Origin: Collybiopsis luxurians FD-317 M1
Taxonomy: Eukaryota; Basidiomycota; Agaricomycetes; Agaricales; Omphalotaceae
Direction: 5' to 3'
Assembly: GCA_000827265.1 (NCBI GenBank)
Contig: KN834788.1
Span: 248,001 to 312,000 of the forward strand
Length of the DNA: 64,000 bases
Shown one piece after another: positions 58,501-64,000 of the stretch (within the stretch, counting starts at the first letter, position 1; the number at the start of each line of letters is the position of its first letter). Below the pieces are notes generated by a model that made no database searches, was not told the origin of the DNA, and was given only the letters and a program-made list of their open reading frames with translations. Both the position numbers and the translations under genes were made by a program.

Positions 58501-59530
58501 TTCATTGCTGCGGCGATACCAGTATTAGAAAAGTTCCAAAAAAAAAAAGAGTTCTTTTAGACGGATGCTCACGTTCGTTGTAGAATATCTGCAACGGAGC
58601 AAGAACATAATCTCCGAGGTTGTTAGTAGCGCCGGTATTAGCACTATAAAGTGGGAGTGGAGGGAACTTTAAGCAAGAATGTCAGCTTCTAGAGAAAGAC
58701 CTAGACCGTACGCTAGAACGATGGCAACATGCTCCTTGACCGAGAACGGACCGGGATTGAGGTCAAAAGAGTACTTTCCAAAACCGAGTTTCTTCTGAGG
58801 AAGTGAGGATGCGAGGATGCGGCCAAAGTATAAGGACGCGATTTGAACGAAGTAGACTAGTAAGAAGAGAAACAAATTCAGACATCGGAAATTAATCCAC
58901 TTGAATTCACCGGCTTACTTGAATACGGAATGTAGGTCGTCTAAAGCACGCGGAATTCCTTTAGGTCGAACGGAAAAAGAAAGATTGGATGACTCACTCT
59001 GAAGAACCCCATTTGTGTTAGCCATCTAAGTACGTTTGAGCATCAGGCTCTACGGGAGAACACTCCATCCTTTACTTACGCTCCAAGGGCTGTCAGAGTC
59101 CCGGAAAGGAAGAAGAACCTATATCGGAAGAGAGTGAGCGAATAAGATCGAATATATCATAAAACTTAACAGGTAGGAGAATAGGGAGACGTACCTCCAT
59201 GTGATGACAGGCATGGTCGGATCGTCTTCAAAATCGACTAGGTCTCTGACTATTTGAGGAATAAGGGTGTACGCTGGGTCATTGTCCTCATCTGTTTGGA
59301 GTAGGGGAGGGGGAAGATTTTGTCAGCCATGAGCGATTCTCCGGTTAATTTGACGTACTTGGCCCCTCATTGTCCAGCTCTTTGCTATCGACGTCCTCAA
59401 TATCGTCCAGAGCTTTTTTCTCGTTGCCCACGTAGTCAAAACTCGATGGGTTTCGACTGAGATCCCTTCGATAAGGGACTTCGATCTGGTCGCCGTCGTA
59501 TACTGCAGGAACTTCAGCGCGTGCGGCCAT
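55527..59530 (-). CDS. oligopeptide transporter, OPT family, with more than 20 exons
   Basis: The start is ATG 59530 (MAARAEVPAVYDGDQ). The first exons are 59530-59359, 59291-59195, 59118-59080, 59025-58998, 58940-58919 and 58856-58712, all with agreeing phases. Splicing can be followed to the stop at 55527. OPT landmarks in order: DDPTMPVITWR; FDLNPGPFSVKEHVAI followed by ANTGATNN; LSCVFIGFSYASFARVFLI; LQQVTVFNAMRKSS; LPEYAFPFVSSLAFLCWF; GGAGFLTVTLDWSNIGS; GQCWYEAQSMLADMKLGHY; FHIPPRKVLLAQVWG; QWTGQTVISL and FALVGPKRLFADPIY; FWKKYAYLLSAAADTGYNF; and MANWWGNNPDSVERCE. Micro-exons: 10 nt (56607-56598), 11 nt (58220-58210) and 14 nt. One intron uses a GC donor (after LPE, near 58012). It is a plasma-membrane proton-coupled importer of oligopeptides or related compounds. 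It appears intact. Exact boundaries of some middle exons remain open. Confidence 0.88.
56598..56607 (-). other. 10-nt micro-exon of the OPT gene
   Basis: CGGCCACTAT lies between the acceptor ...cattcag and the donor gtgagttt. It joins DMKL to the next exon as LGHY, giving DMKLGHYFHIPPR, the expected family motif. Skipping it would lose the motif and shift the frame. Confidence 0.7.
58210..58220 (-). other. 11-nt micro-exon of the OPT gene
   Basis: TTTCCCCATAG lies between acceptor ...ttcgcag and donor gtgctt. It bridges FLIENPNTP and LQQVTVFNAM as FPIA in matching phase. Confidence 0.65.
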
Positions 59531-61630
59531 TGCCTGAGCGGTAGGAGGCGAAGTGGGGAGGGGCCCAAAGCAGATCAACAAGTGGAGACCTAGGATGCCA
59601 AGATACCGCCAGTTCAGATTTTATATAGGATTGGGAAAAAAAACTCACCACAAGGAAACACGTAGATAAGAAATCTTCCGTGCTAATGGCGAAAGCATAC
59701 CTACCTAGACATGAGTAAATGGAAGGACTGAACCGGATCTAATTGTGTCGAATCGTTCAAGGGATGCGCCGCCGAACCGATGTAGCAAACGGAAGAGTGG
59801 AACGAATCTTGGGACTAGTTACGTGGTATTCGTTCGGAGAGATAGCTAGTGCTAGAGATGAAAGGAAATTTCGAAGGTCTGATAACAGTTCTATCGTGTT
59901 TCAGTTTCCTCACATGGGATAAGTTAGGAACTGCTAGGAACAACCAGAAAAACACGGTCTCACATGGCCCGGGAGGCCAGTGAAGGTCAATTTAACAACA
60001 AGATTATTCTATGGCTGCGAATCGCTTCTTGAGAAGGCGAGACCGTACGTCCGTGCGCTCAGCCGCGAGCTGTCTACCTAGCTGTCTGATCCTAGGCGAA
60101 GTTGTATCAGCTGTTGAGGTGTCCACACGACCTTGAAAGCTTATCTGTCTGTTGGTGTCAATCGGCCGCGGTACGATATAGCGACATATTTAGAAATGTG
60201 TACGACACGCCCGTTCTCGATCTTCACGAAGGCAGAAGTCGGGAACTTGATTCTCCGAAGGAATCCGAGTGAATGAAAAGATGGATGATCGCAACGATAG
60301 AAAGCCGATAGTGGAAAGAATCAGAAGCAGCCAAGGGTAATCTCTAGTCCCTTTCGAGCAATAGCAACTAGATCTTATTGCACTTTGCATCCATTGGAAG
60401 CTGCCAAGCTTTGCAACAAGATATCAGCGTAAAAGCTTAGCACTGTTCCATACTTTCACTTTTGGGCCCACTAAGTAGTTTTTCCGGGTGGTCGCTCTCT
60501 AAATCGCTTCTTGGCCTGTATGTCCCTTCTTACCTTCTTTAGCAGTGAACAGGACCATGATGTTTACTCTTAAGGCTGTAGAAGTTCTGTAAGCTATAAA
60601 TTCTCGCCGTAGCAGCAGTAAAATCCCAATAAATTCACCATACCTCATGCCAACTAGATGGAGCAACACGACATGTTAACCTTGTCACGTCACCCCATAC
60701 AACCGACGAGACCGGGTCAATAAGTGGAGACTTGTTAATTTGCACAGCGAACTTCACAGATTGCACCAAATATCTTTTGCAAGGGGCTGGATGGGAAACA
60801 AGAAGCAACCTTGTCCGAGATGTCCGAGTCGATGCGAAGTCCCGGACCGGAGCGAAACACGTGCTCTAGAGCGTCAAAATTCCTCCTTTTCCTCGAGACT
60901 CCCATCTTGTGAAGTCATATTTATATATCTCACATCAATCTACTCGTTTCATCCATCAGCTTATCAGAAACTCTTATACATAATTCGACAGCAAAGCTCT
61001 TCATATAAAAATAATGTTTCGCTGACAGCCTACGGCCAGGCTGCAAACTGAAAGCGAACACCATGATTCCAGAACTTGCGCGTCGGGTGCTGTATCGCAT
61101 CTTAGTATTCATCTGAACGCGACTATGGGTCTTGCATTCCTCATTCATCCTAATTACCGAGCGCGCGGATCGTCGGCAAAGTCCGCCATATTCGAAAGGT
61201 TTATTCTCGCCAAGTATTCCAATATAATAATCAACATATAATATGGACCATGAACTGCATCGGACTACACACCCCTCATCCTCATGTTCCTTCGGCTGTG
61301 GTTTAAAACAACCTCAACGTGCACGCTTCCTCAAGTTTTGAATGATTCAGTGCCTCGATGCATCAACCTGAATACCTTTTCGACACCTTACGCTCGATTT
61401 AATCGGTATCTGCGGTCTGCATATTGATCGACCGCAGTGCTGCTGTAGCCTTATTCGAGAATCAATCATTTCAAATACATTGTTGCTCGGGCACTCGGGA
61501 TGGAGAACTTGATAAGGCTAGTCCGATGATCCTCGTTGTAGCTTCTCCTTTCGGACAATCGGGCGCCTCGAAGAAGAAGGACATAAATACCTCAACTCTG
61601 CTGCTGCTGTTCCTCAAACTCGCTTCCACG
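59531..61630. other. intergenic between divergent OPT and DUF6593-like genes
   Basis: I see no gene in 2.1 kb; open frames at 60190-60390 (-), 60740-61051 (+) and 60930-61148 (-) have no conserved features. Confidence 0.4.
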
Positions 61631-62397
61631 ATGACCACCTATGGGATGCCTCTGTTCCTAGAGGACAAGACAGGAAAACTCACTGGCTCCGAATTCGTGG
61701 ACATCCATGATCGTCTGAGTTTGACTTACCGACGGTCCACAGAAAGAAACTCTTCACATACCGCTTATATGATATACAACACGAGCGCCCACATACCGAA
61801 TTCTACTTATGCCCAAGCTTTGATAGCCCTGGACTTTGGACCAGGTCACGCCCTCGGGACTATTTCATTTTCCTCCCATCGATGCATACCAATGAAGAAT
61901 TACTTGGTTAGGCAATCTACTCATCGCCAGTGCGTATGCAGTTTCGATATCCCCTTGTTCCTTCGATCTGACCCGTACTGGCTTTTGCAGGACGTACAAA
62001 TTCATCGGCCCTGATTCTCAAGAGTACGTTTGGAGCTGGCGATCACAGGCAAATCAAGAATGGACTGTGAGCCATTCTTCATCACCCAACTATGGGTAAA
62101 ACAACCTCTCAATTCTCTTTTCGCTCGGCAGTGCACGAATTCCAGCGGTTATCTCGTGGCTTATTACAGCCTGAAAATCGCAGGAGAACCACACTACCAG
62201 GGATCTTCGGGATGCTCGTTGACAATCGACGAGTCATTTGGACATCTGGCACCGGGTAAGTTTTCGTTGTTCAACGATCTCTCCCAATTCATGCATACAT
62301 ATATGTACATACTTTCAACTGAAGGCTGATCTTTCTTTGCGTAGAATTCCTGGCCTCATTGATGATCTTACGCCACATATCCGAATATAATCTATGA
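61631..62397 (+). CDS. DUF6593-like hypothetical protein (183 residues)
   Basis: Exons: 61631-61929, 61991-62066, 62132-62255 and 62345-62397; phases 2, 0 and 1 agree at the joins. The start is MTTYGMPLFLEDKTGKLTGS; an earlier in-frame start exists only as non-ATG or in an unlikely context. The spliced C-terminal half reads YKFIGPDSQEYVWSWRSQ, a Cys pair in CTNSSGYLVAYYSLK, then an acidic LTIDESFGHLAPEF and a final helix LASLMILRHISEYNL. This pattern matches the basidiomycete DUF6593 fold (KFxGPDGxEYxW ... LLDEIxxTLLLVERL) as I remember it. The function is unknown; it is probably cytosolic. The family is commonly multicopy in Agaricomycetes. Confidence 0.7.
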
Positions 62398-64000
62398 ATG
62401 AGTTCGGTTTCCTCCACCAGTACTTTGTACTTTCGCAGCTCGGACACCATTTTACAGCCATGCCACGCTTATGATACCGGACCTTTTATGCCCCTTTCAC
62501 GACCAGTGTCACGAATATCACTATTCTTTGGACATTTGATGTATCGATGTATTGTGGTTTTCCCTTTCTCCTCCAATTCTAGTGTAGTGTAGCTCGTAGT
62601 TCGACATTGTTTCTGTATTCAATGTATATAGTCCTTTGTACCTTTTTTTGGTAGCCTAGTCTTTAATATTCTTTTCGAACCTTCCATGCCGAGGAGATCG
62701 AATTATAGGATACAGTAGTCATAGGAATTTAGTTCTTCCTTTCAACGATACGGGTAGAAATCGGAAAAATGTTCTACGAAATGGAGGGTTGGATTTACAA
62801 GAGGCTACGAGCTGTTACCCCTCACAATACAAACTCCTCGCCTACGCCTACTTATTGAAAACCGGTCCATATTTCTAAATACAAATTCATGGCTATAGTC
62901 GTGCCTTAATATCAGTGAACATTGTTCCCCTATGTACCTCCCGACAAGATTCATTCCAATCAGGTCGTAGCGTTACGCCATGGGCCATGTACTTCATCTC
63001 TCTAGCAGCAGACAGACTACATCTTCATTGATTCTGTCGCGTCTTCGTCGGAATCCGGTAGTACATGTAAATGAACTGGATACCAGGTTAGGGCCGATCA
63101 CGTCGTGAAGGTCCCCTGCCAAACCGTTTACACCCAGGCTCGGCCTCACTGAATGTGTATCGCACTGTCTGTGCGTAAAGTGGGAACTGCATAGTACTTA
63201 AGTTTTTCTAGACTTTCTGCGCCTGATACTTCAACGTTTCTAATCATGCGTGTACGTGCCTATTATCGAATTTGAAAGGCTCCTCCCTCCATAATGCTCG
63301 GTAAGAGAACAGTCGTTCAATGACAGGTTTCGATACAAAACTCCACTGCGGCGATGCGATATAGGAGGAGTGGCTGAACTTGATAGGCTTGGTTACGCTG
63401 ATAGTAGGCCGCATGCCGTGTACGCGGCGTCGGTACACCGTAACTTTAATCCGCAAATTGCAATCGGGTCTTAGCAACTCTGTGCAAAGGTTTGAAACTT
63501 ACAGTTTAATCCCTTGTCATACCAGGTCCAGACCTGAATATGAATGTCATACTAGGCCGCCATCGTGATTCGTTTTACATACTTTAAAATGAAGAAGACA
63601 ATAAACCGGAAAGGTATGCCGGCTGCAAAGTATCACATACATGGCGGGACGACCCCCGACGCCTTCGAGTTTCATCTAAGCACTGCCCACGGCGCCATTT
63701 TACCTATGACGGAATTAAATCTGTCTCTTAGGCTCCAGTTCTACTCACCAAGTTTAATCAAGCCTGAAAATTCTGAGCAAGGATTGCATTCGCTTTCCTG
63801 CTGTTGTGTAAGAGTGTTCCAGCATATTCTCTCTTTACTGCTCCGATGCTCGTCCGCCGCATCGCCCGCTCACCTCTCCATCCTGGACCCGGTGCGGCCA
63901 GCTGTTTTAGATTATGCCATCATGACGGGGGGGCGGGGGCTTAGTAGAACCGTCCCCGCTTCCCGCGGGTATTTTATTCCGCCCAAGTTTTAGTTAAAGG
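62398..64000. other. 3' flank and window end without recognised gene
   Basis: I see no gene with convincing splice sites. The open frame 63565-63993 (+) is of chance-like length and composition. Confidence 0.35.

Noticed and set aside
63565..63993. 142-residue open frame at the right window end
   Set aside because: Composition and lack of any motif suggest chance; no splice partners seen.
1..64000. CRISPR arrays, rRNA genes, bacterial operons
   Set aside because: No regularly spaced direct repeats or rRNA signatures seen; the spliceosomal introns show this is eukaryotic nuclear DNA.

Overview
The window is nuclear DNA of a filamentous basidiomycete, most likely an Agaricomycete. Genes are cut by many short introns (mostly 45-65 nt). 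The gene content fits: a KDZ-type transposase with a CxC2 cysteine cluster, G1 (eqolisin) glutamic peptidases, a tannase/feruloyl esterase, a UbiA-family enzyme, an oligopeptide transporter of the OPT family, a DUF6593-like protein, a PWWP-domain protein and the DASH kinetochore subunit DAD4. All exon coordinates below were worked out by hand from splice signals, reading phase and family conservation; no transcript or database evidence was available.

Layout. 1-12 kb is an accessory, repeat-rich block: an HMG-like gene cut by the left window edge, a decayed gene of a widespread Agaricomycete family, a decayed KDZ transposase (4.1-8.0 kb) and three or four small unrecognised genes. 12.4-14.3 kb holds a cluster of GTTTGAAC-type palindromes and a 1.1-kb hAT-like element with an 8-bp target duplication. 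15-16.3 kb carries the first of four seven-transmembrane (7TM) paralogues. 17.2-20.7 kb is a PWWP gene with a possible 2-kb pyrimidine-rich intron. 21-26.7 kb is gene-poor and holds a small MITE and the relic of a UbiA gene. 26.7-27.7 kb is the intact UbiA gene. 29.9-32.2 kb is a 680-residue membrane protein of unknown function. 33.1-34.4 kb is the second 7TM paralogue, on the opposite strand. 35.8-37.6 kb is a tannase. 37.8-47.2 kb is an array of four G1 peptidases with DAD4 between the third and fourth. 49.3-53.8 kb holds 7TM paralogues three and four as a tandem segmental duplication. 55.2 kb is an intron-containing tRNA-Ile. 55.5-59.5 kb is the OPT transporter, and 61.6-62.4 kb a DUF6593-like protein.

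Functional reading. The secreted G1 peptidases, the tannase/feruloyl esterase and the OPT peptide importer would fit extracellular digestion of plant or protein matter followed by peptide uptake, but nothing in the sequence shows that they are co-regulated. DAD4 and the tRNA are housekeeping genes embedded among fast-evolving families.

Most unusual points: a conserved 7-nt micro-exon in three G1 paralogues; micro-exons of 10, 11 and 14 nt in the OPT gene; two GC-AG introns; the possible 2-kb intron of the PWWP gene, whose short-form stop codon lies inside the donor; four 7TM paralogues with near-identical exon sizes and TATA placement; and a 5-kb-distant duplicate of the UbiA 3' end that has decayed. 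I did not find a CRISPR-like array, an operon or a clear new multi-gene defence or biosynthetic system.
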